DNA of 64,000 bases from assembly GCA_015061055.1 (NCBI GenBank), contig SUXH01000007.1, forward strand, positions 1 to 64,000, written 5' to 3'. The position numbers were made by a program, and so were the translations under genes. Source of the stretch: Bacteroidales bacterium (lineage in GTDB: Bacteria > Bacteroidota > Bacteroidia > Bacteroidales > Muribaculaceae). Under the pieces are notes generated by a model. The model worked only from the letters and a program-made list of their open reading frames with translations. It was not told the DNA's origin and did no database searches. Positions 9,172 to 17,216 of the stretch are shown here, piece by piece (position 1 is the first letter of the stretch; the number at the start of each line of letters is the position of its first letter).

Positions 9172-9501
9172 TTCGCCTACTTTTATCTTATTGCAAAATT
9201 GCAATCAAAATTAATGCTTTTTCTTTAAAACTACTACAATGTTGCAGAAAAAAGCGGTTTCTAATAATCTCATATTAAATTTGTGATGTAAAATCATAGG
9301 GGCAAAAAAACTAATACTAAAAACACAACCCAATTAATTACAGCTCAGGGAATAGAGAAAAGAAAAGCACAATATCCCCCTATGATTGATATTGAGATTC
9401 ATATATTACTTATTTTATAGCTACAATTAATTTACAGCCCTACAAAAACACACGAAAGGCAGACGCTGATAAGCATCTGCCTTTCACTATATATTCAACA
9501 A
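9172..9501. other. Intergenic region with distant inverted repeat
   Basis: No gene is visible here. A possible minus-strand -7 element (TAATTTTG, 9206-9213) could serve the lipoprotein gene. A perfect 10-base inverted repeat, ATCATAGGGG at 9293-9302 and CCCCTATGAT at 9377-9386, encloses 74 bases. The topA terminator lies at 9454-9485. Confidence 0.4.
9454..9485 (-). terminator. Intrinsic terminator of topA
   Basis: A 10-base-pair perfect stem, GAAAGGCAGA (9454-9463) with TCTGCCTTTC (9476-9485), begins 17 bases after the topA stop. On the minus strand it is followed by a T-rich stretch. Confidence 0.75.
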
Positions 9502-11841
9502 TCACTTTTTCTTTGTTGTCGCAGCCTTGCGACGAACCACCTTTTTCTTTGGAGCACTACCCTCATCTTCTACAATCTTCAAGCAATCGGCAAGCGTGAG
9601 AGTTTCAATATCTGTACCTTTAGGTATTTTATAATTCTTTTTCTTATAAGCAATATACACACCGAAACGCCCATTTAGCACTTCAAGTTCCGGTTCCTCG
9701 TCAAATGTGCGAAGCACTTTCTTGGCTTCACTCTCGCGCTTATCTACGATAAGTTGTTGAGCCTCTTCAAGGGTGATAGTTTCGGGAGCATACCCTTTGG
9801 GAATTGAAACAAACTTTCCGTCGTGCTTGATATATGGACCGAAACGACCTACAGCTACAGTCACAACCGCACCTTCAAATTCACCCAAATCGCGAGGTAG
9901 TTCAAACAACTTAATCGCATCTTCAAGGGTGATAGTATTGATAGATTGATCTTTCTTGAGCGACGCAAATTGAGGTTTTTCATCGGCTTCGGCACTACCA
10001 AGTTGCACCACAGGTCCGAAACGACCGATTTTCACCGATACCGGTTTTCCGGTCTTAGGATCATTGCCAAGAATACGTTCGCCCACCTTGTGCTCTAAAC
10101 GAAGATTCGACACCTTCAATACATCAGGGTGGAATGTACCATAGAATCGAGCAATACCCTCGTTCCACTTTTCTTCTCCATCAGCAATCTTATCAAAAGT
10201 ACCTTCCACAGTAGCAGTGAAATTATAATCCATAATCGAAGGGAAATACTCTTGCAAGAAATCGTTCACAATCACTCCCATATCGGTAGGTATCAATTTA
10301 CCCTTATCGACACCGGTATTTTCGCTCTTCACAGCAGCTTTCACAGCACCATTTTCGAGAGTTAGTACCGAGTACTCACGTTTCTTACCCGATTTCTCAC
10401 CCTTTTCCACATATTCACGATTCTGAATAGTAGAAATCGTAGGAGCATAAGTTGAAGGGCGACCTATTCCAAGCTCTTCAAGTTTTTTTACGAGAGTAGC
10501 CTCGGTGTAGCGCGGTGGGTGTTGAGTAAAACGTTCTGTAGCAGTAATTCTTTCGGCTGTTACCAATTCACCTACTTTCACCACAGGAAGCATATTTACA
10601 TCAGCATCAACAGTGTCGTCATCGGTCGACTCCATATACACCCTCAAGAATCCATCAAACTTCACCACTTCGCCTGTAGCTACGAAATGTTCGCTACGAT
10701 TCGATATATTGATGTCTACATTGGTTTTTTCCAACTCAGCATCTGCCATTTGAGATGCAATAGTACGTTTCCATATCAGGCTATATAGCTTCTTCTCTTG
10801 AGCAGTTCCCGGAATCTCGTGTTTATTTATATACGTTGGGCGAATTGCTTCGTGAGCCTCTTGAGCCCCCTTAGAATTTGTGTGATACTTGCGTACCTTC
10901 AAGTATTCTTCACCTATTTGTTCCTTGATTTCGGCGCTGATAGTTGCAATTGCAAGCGATGACAAATTTAGAGAGTCGGTTCGCATATACGTAATGTATC
11001 CCGATTCATATAGTTTTTGAGCCACCATCATCGTTTGCGACACAGTAAATCCCAACTTGCGTGATGCTTCTTGTTGCAAAGTTGATGTAGTAAACGGAGG
11101 AGCCGGCGACTTCTTCACCGGTTTCACTGTAACATCACCCACTGTAAACACAGCTTTCTTGCACGCTTCAAGAAGTTCACGAGCTTCAGCTTCGGTAGCC
11201 AAGCGTTTACTCAATTCAGCATTTACTATAGTATTTGCGCTTTCGGGTTTCATCTGAGCCACTACGCGGAAATATGGCTCGCTATTGAACGACTTTATCT
11301 CCTTTTCTCGCTCCACGATAAGACGCACTGCCACACTCTGTACACGTCCAGCCGACAATGCCGGTTTGATTTTCTTCCACAATATAGGCGACAATTCAAA
11401 ACCTACAATGCGGTCGAGTACTCGGCGTGCTTGCTGAGCATCAACAAGGTTTATATCGATATCTCGTGGATTTTCGATTGCGTTAAGAATAGCATTCTTT
11501 GTAATTTCGTGAAACACGATGCGCTTTGTGTTTTCCGCCTTCAATCCAAGCACTTCATATAAGTGCCATGCGATAGCTTCTCCTTCGCGGTCCTCATCGG
11601 ATGCCAACCACACCATCTCGGCATCCTTTGCAGCTTTCTTCAAGGCTTTAACCAATTCTTTCTTATCGGCAGGGATTTCATATTCGGGAGAGAAATCCTT
11701 ATCGGTATCGATGCTAAAGTCCTTCTTGCGCAGGTCGCGTATGTGTCCGTAACTCGACAGAACGGTATAGTCTTTACCCAAAAACTTCTCAATTGTCTTA
11801 GCCTTTGCTGGAGACTCCACTATCACTAAATTCTTTGCCAT
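9502..11841 (-). CDS. topA: DNA topoisomerase I
   Basis: A 779-residue type IA topoisomerase that relaxes negatively supercoiled DNA. The Toprim domain is at the N-terminus, with the catalytic Glu in IVESP (residue 9) and the metal-binding SDEDREGE (residues 81-88). The active-site tyrosine is in ITYMRTDS (Tyr about 285). The C-terminal third carries three repeats of the topoisomerase C-terminal type (GRFGPVV, GRFGPYI, GRFGVYI) in place of cysteine zinc fingers, and a Lys-rich tail ends the protein, as is common in Bacteroidota. A minus-strand -7 element, TAATTTTG, at 11915-11922 probably drives it. Intact and typical in length. Confidence 0.97.
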   Translation of the reverse strand: MAKNLVIVESPAKAKTIEKFLGKDYTVLSSYGHIRDLRKKDFSIDTDKDFSPEYEIPADKKELVKALKKAAKDAEMVWLASDEDREGEAIAWHLYEVLGLKAENTKRIVFHEITKNAILNAIENPRDIDINLVDAQQARRVLDRIVGFELSPILWKKIKPALSAGRVQSVAVRLIVEREKEIKSFNSEPYFRVVAQMKPESANTIVNAELSKRLATEAEARELLEACKKAVFTVGDVTVKPVKKSPAPPFTTSTLQQEASRKLGFTVSQTMMVAQKLYESGYITYMRTDSLNLSSLAIATISAEIKEQIGEEYLKVRKYHTNSKGAQEAHEAIRPTYINKHEIPGTAQEKKLYSLIWKRTIASQMADAELEKTNVDINISNRSEHFVATGEVVKFDGFLRVYMESTDDDTVDADVNMLPVVKVGELVTAERITATERFTQHPPRYTEATLVKKLEELGIGRPSTYAPTISTIQNREYVEKGEKSGKKREYSVLTLENGAVKAAVKSENTGVDKGKLIPTDMGVIVNDFLQEYFPSIMDYNFTATVEGTFDKIADGEEKWNEGIARFYGTFHPDVLKVSNLRLEHKVGERILGNDPKTGKPVSVKIGRFGPVVQLGSAEADEKPQFASLKKDQSINTITLEDAIKLFELPRDLGEFEGAVVTVAVGRFGPYIKHDGKFVSIPKGYAPETITLEEAQQLIVDKRESEAKKVLRTFDEEPELEVLNGRFGVYIAYKKKNYKIPKGTDIETLTLADCLKIVEDEGSAPKKKVVRRKAATTKKK

Positions 11842-11914
11842 CTGCTTTTTATCTTACTTGTATATATGTTTTGTTGCAGTTATCGCCTTAACCGCGTTTC
11901 CATAAAATCGGCGA

Positions 11915-11922
11915 CAAAATTA
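11915..11922 (-). promoter_or_regulatory. Probable topA promoter -7 element
   Basis: TAATTTTG on the minus strand fits TAnnTTTG. It predicts transcription starting near 11908, about 65 bases before the topA start codon. Confidence 0.5.
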
Positions 11923-12023
11923 GACAAAAATTTTTATTCTAATCACCCTATTTCAACTTTTTTTCAACACTCCACACCTTATATATACATATATACCTAT
12001 ATAATAGGTATAAAATTTTATTC

Positions 12024-12054
12024 TGCCAAATCTTTTTTTGGCACAGTATTTGTA
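12024..12054 (+). promoter_or_regulatory. Inverted repeat overlapping a sigma-54-like element before the VWA gene
   Basis: TGCCAAA (12024-12030) and TTTGGCA (12037-12043) form a 7-base inverted repeat. The right arm is part of TTGGCACAGTATTTGTA, in which GG (12040-12041) is followed after exactly ten bases by GT (12052-12053). Sigma-54 promoters use GG-N10-GC, so this is a near match with the C replaced by T. It lies about 77 bases before the start codon. Confidence 0.35.
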
Positions 12055-12130
12055 ATTTCATTTTTAGAGAAAAATAGTTATTCGCTACTACACTCGCAGC
12101 ACATTACAAACAACAAAACAAAGGAAAAAA

Positions 12131-12772
12131 ATGAAAACAAGAATTTTTAATCTAATCATCATCGATGAAAGTGGGTCAATGGAGTACATCAAACACCAAG
12201 CTATCAGCGGACTTAACGAAACTATCCAAACCATTCGCAAGGCTCAAACCGATTTCCCCGATCAAGAACATTTCGTATCGTTAGTGTCATTTAACTCCGA
12301 ATGCATCAAAACTATTCACGACTGTATTCCTGCTTCTTCAATCAATGAAATCGATGCCGAAAAATATTGTCCTAATTATGGAACTCCTCTATTTGATGCA
12401 ATGGGATTTTCTATCAACAAGTTAAGACAACACGTTGCTCCCGACAATAAAGTACTCGTTACAATCATCACCGATGGATACGAAAATACTTCACGAGAAT
12501 ACGACAATAAGGCAATCAAAGCTCTTGTTGAGAATCTGAAAACAAATGGGTGGGTTTTCACTTATATCGGAGCTAACCAAGATGCAATCAACTTTGCAAA
12601 AGGCATTTCGATTAACAATGCTCTTAATTTTGAAGCTTCCGACGAAGGCACAAAAGCAATGTTTATGAAAGAGAGCAAATCAAGAATGAAATTCTTTGAC
12701 TATCTAAGCAAACCTCAAACATCTGCCAAAGAGCAAAACTATCACGTCGACAAAGACTTCTTCTCCGAATAA
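12131..12772 (+). CDS. Von Willebrand factor A domain protein
   Basis: A 213-residue soluble protein consisting essentially of one VWA domain with a complete metal-ion-dependent adhesion site: DESGS at residues 12-16, the Thr in YGTPLFDA near residue 84, and the Asp in ITDGYE near residue 116. There is no signal peptide, so it acts in the cytosol, unlike the surface adhesin VWA proteins. Cytosolic VWA proteins of this sort often accompany tellurite-resistance or AAA-ATPase partners, but no such partner is nearby. It is monocistronic, divergent from topA, and preceded by an AAGGAAAA ribosome-binding-like stretch. Its binding partner is unknown. Confidence 0.85.
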   Translation: MKTRIFNLIIIDESGSMEYIKHQAISGLNETIQTIRKAQTDFPDQEHFVSLVSFNSECIKTIHDCIPASSINEIDAEKYCPNYGTPLFDAMGFSINKLRQHVAPDNKVLVTIITDGYENTSREYDNKAIKALVENLKTNGWVFTYIGANQDAINFAKGISINNALNFEASDEGTKAMFMKESKSRMKFFDYLSKPQTSAKEQNYHVDKDFFSE

Positions 12773-12873
12773 ACTTTTTTGACACTTCAAGTGTCTAATA
12801 TATAAAAGCTCCAACAATAGATGAAAAGTTAAAAAAAGGCCTTATTTTACAGCCCTACTATGAAACACACACA

Positions 12874-12908
12874 AGAGCCGGTGGCAGAATCACCTCGCCA
12901 CCGGCTCT
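12874..12908 (-). terminator. Hairpin terminator after the downstream transglutaminase-like gene
   Basis: A perfect 12-base-pair stem, AGAGCCGGTGGC (12874-12885) and GCCACCGGCTCT (12897-12908), starts 19 bases beyond the minus-strand stop at 12927. A nearly identical hairpin follows glgB (17125-17159). It may also end the converging VWA transcript. Confidence 0.7.
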
Positions 12909-12926
12909 ATCTATTTCATATTTATA

Positions 12927-14807
12927 TTATTTTGTTTCTTTCAATATTATTTTTGACAAATAACTATTATTAATGGTTGAAAAAAATTCATTAAAATATT
13001 CCACTTCACTCTTTGAATATACTCCGGAATTCAGCCAAACACTCTGCTCAATTGTAATCACATTACCATTCATCATTACATTTGAGTAAATTCGACCAAA
13101 ATCATATTCTTTAATATTTTTTTTAGGTAACACTTCTGCTGTAATATTTTGAGGCAATTTTATTTTTATTGTATCGTTTTGAACATATCCATATTTCACA
13201 TCAATATCATATAATCTCGTTTTATCAAGTTTAGAAAATTGCTTGCGGAATGGATTCAACGGCACAAAATATCTTGCTCCTGCCTTGTTTCCATATCTAT
13301 AAGCACTTGCTTTTACTCGCATTTCTATTTTGGGCTGCTGTTCCTCAATTTTTGATACCTTTATATCATTAATCACTATATTAGGTATCGATATCTGCTT
13401 AAGCAAATAAGACTTTCTCTTATCATCATCTATTGTAGCAAGTGCATCAACATAATCATATTCACCCACTTCATTAATAAAATTCATCTCAAATTGAGCC
13501 TCACCGGTCTCATTTATTTCAATTAAAACCGACTGATTACTTCTATTCACACTATCAGGATACTGGGGGAGAGTTGCAATATGGGTATTTTCACCATCAA
13601 TGACGATTGCATCGTGTCCCACAATATCATTATGAATAAAACCAAAAGGCAATTCGGGATTCGTACATTCAAGCCATAAGACTTCGTCTGCAAGTTGAAC
13701 TCTCAATATAGCATGATTCGTTGTAACAAGTGATATTTTATCTTTATTAAGTCGCTTGTTCTCCGTACTTATAAACACCAGATTTGATTTAATTCCTATT
13801 TCTTTAAGCATCGCTCCCAAGAAAAATGACAACCCTTTGCAATCGCCAAACTTTGTTCTATAAACATCTTCTGCGCTCATAGGTTGAATTCCTCCTATTC
13901 CTATTTGAATACTTACATACCTGCAATTAGTCGTCATATATTCATACAATCTTTTCACCTTTGTTCTATCATCCGAAATGCCATTCACCAACTCATGCAC
14001 CTTATTTTTCAGCTCATCACTTAACACATCTCGACCTTCAAACAAAGAATTTAACCAGCTCCCAAATTCAGTCCACGATGACATTCCAAGAATCTTACCA
14101 TTATATTCCAATTTTAAAGGTGTAACATACATCGCTTGTTTCATTTCAGGCATATAATAATCCGCCTTTACAGCCTTAATCCCATATACTTCCCATTTTT
14201 GTATATTTACACCATTCTCCGAAGATACACTATGAGCCAAATCACATCCTACATTCAACGTATTTATCTGCATTTCTTGTGGCAAACAAATCTCATAAGA
14301 AGCTCTTTGCAAGGACTCACCGCCTCTATTGGAAAATATAACAAATGTAGGGTAACTCGCAACAAAATCTTGCAAGCTCTTTTCATACTCAACTTCAACA
14401 GTACAAGGATAGCCATAAGAAGGAAATGAATAGAAATAATGTGCAATATCTGATGCCAAATGAGATGATATTTCACTATATTTCAAATCCGACTTCTTGA
14501 ATTTTCTTATTGGCTTTCCTTCTTTATCATACACTATTGCTCGAAACGACTTCAATGATTCATATTTAGACACAGTTGTCGCAAACGATAATGCACTTCT
14601 CCCAAAATCATTAAGAATCGTAACCGCTTCTTTAAAAACACAATTAGCCTGCGACAGATTCTTCACATTCACCTTATATTCACGACAACGCACTACCTGA
14701 TTGCTATTCTCCAATAACGAGTCGGGAATTAAAGCTATTGAATAATTTTGAGCTATCGATATAATTGCAACAAAACATAAATGAATCAAGAATATACCTC
14801 GTTTCAT
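12927..14807 (-). CDS. Exported DUF3857/transglutaminase-like protein with intact catalytic residues
   Basis: A 626-residue protein with an N-terminal signal peptide (cleavage after about SIAQ, residue 20), a DUF3857 domain over roughly residues 50-230, and a transglutaminase-like cysteine-protease fold at about 280-400. The catalytic Cys is visible in FGDCKGLS, the His in NHAILRV, and an acidic position in WLECTNPE, where Glu stands in place of the more usual Asp. A beta-rich C-terminal domain follows. The family is common in Bacteroidota periplasm; its substrates are unknown. It begins 9 bases after the related gene upstream, so the two are surely cotranscribed. It looks able to be an enzyme, in contrast to its partner. 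Confidence 0.8.
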   Translation of the reverse strand: MKRGIFLIHLCFVAIISIAQNYSIALIPDSLLENSNQVVRCREYKVNVKNLSQANCVFKEAVTILNDFGRSALSFATTVSKYESLKSFRAIVYDKEGKPIRKFKKSDLKYSEISSHLASDIAHYFYSFPSYGYPCTVEVEYEKSLQDFVASYPTFVIFSNRGGESLQRASYEICLPQEMQINTLNVGCDLAHSVSSENGVNIQKWEVYGIKAVKADYYMPEMKQAMYVTPLKLEYNGKILGMSSWTEFGSWLNSLFEGRDVLSDELKNKVHELVNGISDDRTKVKRLYEYMTTNCRYVSIQIGIGGIQPMSAEDVYRTKFGDCKGLSFFLGAMLKEIGIKSNLVFISTENKRLNKDKISLVTTNHAILRVQLADEVLWLECTNPELPFGFIHNDIVGHDAIVIDGENTHIATLPQYPDSVNRSNQSVLIEINETGEAQFEMNFINEVGEYDYVDALATIDDDKRKSYLLKQISIPNIVINDIKVSKIEEQQPKIEMRVKASAYRYGNKAGARYFVPLNPFRKQFSKLDKTRLYDIDVKYGYVQNDTIKIKLPQNITAEVLPKKNIKEYDFGRIYSNVMMNGNVITIEQSVWLNSGVYSKSEVEYFNEFFSTINNSYLSKIILKETK

Positions 14808-14816
14808 AATTGCTTC

Positions 14817-16769
14817 CTATTGACGTTTCAACACAATTTGACTATTAGAGAATTCTGATAAAATATCATAGAAGCCACTTATGTTTGATATTGCACTACC
14901 TGGCAATATCACTTCATTTTCTTTCACTTCCAATACAATAGAAATCTTACCATTACTGTCATTTCTGGTGTAATAGGTTAATGATAATGCATTTTTACAA
15001 GCTGTAACTTTCTTGTTCTCCGGAGCCTCTGCCAAAACATAACCGGCAGGCAATTCAAGTTCTGTAACAAACTTATAAGTACAAGGATAAGCAAATTCCA
15101 CAGGCATAGTCCGTTCCGGATTCTTAAATGGATTATCCTTTATCATTGGAAATGGAAATGAATTTACATATATAAGACTATCCGTTGATATTACATCTTT
15201 AGTAAACGTAATCGTTTCAAGGCAACGAGACGTTTCTCTATTCTTAACATCAATACTATCCACTTTCAATTCATAGCGTTTTTCAACAGATTCACTATAT
15301 TCATCAAGGCTTTTATAATCATCTATATTAGCATTAAAATCATACACAAACTGATTAGTATAAGCCTTTGTAGCCACACCTTTTAATTGACCATTATCGG
15401 TTATTGAAGCCTTTACATAACAAGAGCTGTTATTTTGCACCAATCGAGTAAGATCCAACCACTCTCCATTTCCATTAGGATCATACAAACGCGCTCTATC
15501 TACAAGTAGATTATTAGGCAAAATATTATAATTAGAGAAGATACTTGCACCATCAAGATACACAAACTTTCCATTTGGCAGATTTACACGTAATATAAAA
15601 GTGCGTATTTTATCTTGTGAGGCATGAGTAAGAGGCAAACGCCCTTGCTCTCGAGTACTCATAAGAACTGCCGACACATCATAACCGGCATCACGCAATG
15701 CTCCTGCCAAGACAAAATTCTTATCGGCACTCGAACCTGCACCATCTTTAATCGCTTTTGACACATCTTCTGATATTAATCGGCGTGTTCCGTCCCATTT
15801 TATCTTACCCTGTACCAATTTCAATATTTGCGTAATACATTCTTGGTCATTGCCTTTCGTAGCGGCAACAATTGCTGCTACTTCTTCCTTATACGGATTC
15901 TTAGTCTTAAATTGAGATGCAAAATCGCTTCGCTTTAAGGCATTATTTACATCAGCCCAATCTACCGAAAAATTCTTCTTATAATCAGGCATATCTATTG
16001 CTGTAATTTCATAAACTATACCTGCTCGAAAATCATTCACACACCACACAAAAGGTTCCGCCTTTAATGCCGGCATATCATTTACAAAAAATTTCATCAC
16101 TTCATTTGCATAGGTGATTCGAGTACCGCTCACTGTCGTATTATCCACATCACGCACATAATGAAATTGCTTATGCTCTCGCAATGAAGAATTAAAACGC
16201 AAATATTGAGGAATAGAAACTTCTATATAGCCTGTTTTAACCGGTATATAGTCTTGAAAATACAAAACTGGAACATTATATATATAATCAGATGTGATTT
16301 TATATTTATACTCTATTACCGTACCCACTTTCACCTCCGGTAAAGAAAATTTTCTACGACGACGCACATCCGATAATTTCTCTGTATTTATATATTTCTT
16401 ATCTAAATTAGTCTTTTCTACCTTCCCATTCACTAAATTATAAGAAGCCGCATTAAAGCCTGAGATATATTCTTTAGAATGAGTAGATTCCCAATAGTCA
16501 AACTCCACATCTCCCCATTTTTTACCCGAATCTTTCAATATTTTTATTTTTCTACTTACCTCAGTAACCAACTTAAAATCTCGCACCGAAATATCATAAT
16601 ACACAAGTATTTTTTCATTTAGAACCACTGCTTCTGCATCCGGATCAGCAGCATAGACATCCATTTCAACTTCTTCTTTGGTTACTTTACCATATTTATA
16701 TTCTTCAGTTTGTCCAAATACATAGAGGCAACTTACGCACAAAATCAACAATAATACAATCCGTCTCAT
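14817..16769 (-). CDS. Exported DUF3857/transglutaminase-like protein lacking catalytic residues
   Basis: A 650-residue protein with a signal peptide (about residues 1-19, ending VFGQ), a DUF3857 domain and a transglutaminase-like fold. Aligning it by eye to its downstream neighbour, the catalytic GDCKGLSFFL becomes GSSADKNFVL (Cys replaced by Ser) and NHAILRV becomes RTFILRV (His replaced by Thr); the third position, in VYLDGA, keeps Asp. The fold is probably present but the protease activity lost, so it may act as a binding or scaffolding partner of the intact protein. It is the first gene of the two-gene operon. A minus-strand TAAATTTG at 16872-16879 could be its promoter, giving a leader of about 100 bases. 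Confidence 0.8.
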   Translation of the reverse strand: MRRIVLLLILCVSCLYVFGQTEEYKYGKVTKEEVEMDVYAADPDAEAVVLNEKILVYYDISVRDFKLVTEVSRKIKILKDSGKKWGDVEFDYWESTHSKEYISGFNAASYNLVNGKVEKTNLDKKYINTEKLSDVRRRRKFSLPEVKVGTVIEYKYKITSDYIYNVPVLYFQDYIPVKTGYIEVSIPQYLRFNSSLREHKQFHYVRDVDNTTVSGTRITYANEVMKFFVNDMPALKAEPFVWCVNDFRAGIVYEITAIDMPDYKKNFSVDWADVNNALKRSDFASQFKTKNPYKEEVAAIVAATKGNDQECITQILKLVQGKIKWDGTRRLISEDVSKAIKDGAGSSADKNFVLAGALRDAGYDVSAVLMSTREQGRLPLTHASQDKIRTFILRVNLPNGKFVYLDGASIFSNYNILPNNLLVDRARLYDPNGNGEWLDLTRLVQNNSSCYVKASITDNGQLKGVATKAYTNQFVYDFNANIDDYKSLDEYSESVEKRYELKVDSIDVKNRETSRCLETITFTKDVISTDSLIYVNSFPFPMIKDNPFKNPERTMPVEFAYPCTYKFVTELELPAGYVLAEAPENKKVTACKNALSLTYYTRNDSNGKISIVLEVKENEVILPGSAISNISGFYDILSEFSNSQIVLKRQ

Positions 16770-16871
16770 AATAAATAGTTTTTTATTTAATGAAGGTTCT
16801 ATAAATTCATTTTTTCATTAGCGAGTAGTCAGAACCTATTTAAGACTACCGCTAATGTGATTTTGATTTCA

Positions 16872-16879
16872 CAAATTTA
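16872..16879 (-). promoter_or_regulatory. Probable promoter -7 element for the transglutaminase-like pair
   Basis: TAAATTTG on the minus strand, matching TAnnTTTG; no upstream TTG at the preferred spacing is clear. Confidence 0.4.
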
Positions 16880-17124
16880 GCAAAACTTTTTCTATTTTTT
16901 CACTCAAATTTCAAAGTTTTTCGAGGGAAGGATAACTACCTGACTATCAATGTGGCATATTTTTAGCTTTTACACTATTATACGCTCCTTGTGAATACTG
17001 CCCATCGAACACTCAATAAAGCCAAACACGTATTCCACACGACAACGAATCTTTGATTTTGCGATTTTCCGTATAATCTTACAAGATTTACGCCTGTAAA
17101 TATAAAGACTTATATCAAAACACA

Positions 17125-17159
17125 AGAGCCGGTGGCTGAATCACTTCGCTACCGGCTCT
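17125..17159 (-). terminator. Intrinsic terminator of glgB
   Basis: Stem AGAGCCGGTGGC (17125-17136) with GCTACCGGCTCT (17148-17159), with one G-T wobble, followed on the minus strand by a T-rich stretch. It is almost the same sequence as the hairpin at 12874-12908. Confidence 0.7.
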
Positions 17160-17216
17160 ACCTATTAACCTTAATATATAATTATTAAAACAAAATCTCT
17201 CTACAAGTATCTCTTA

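Larger units (their letters stand above)
16770..17216. other. Intergenic region without a gene
   Basis: It holds the promoter of the transglutaminase-like pair (minus strand) and the glgB terminator at 17125-17159. Between about 16920 and 17110 I see no reading frame or strong structure. Confidence 0.4.

Noticed and set aside
11866-12150. 94-residue plus-strand frame before the VWA gene
   Set aside because: It spans the divergent promoter region and overlaps the VWA start; the composition is that of AT-rich non-coding DNA.
16953-16969. TGGCATATTTTTAGCT on the plus strand, with GG-N10-GC spacing
   Set aside because: No plus-strand gene follows and the match to the sigma-54 consensus beyond GG/GC is poor.
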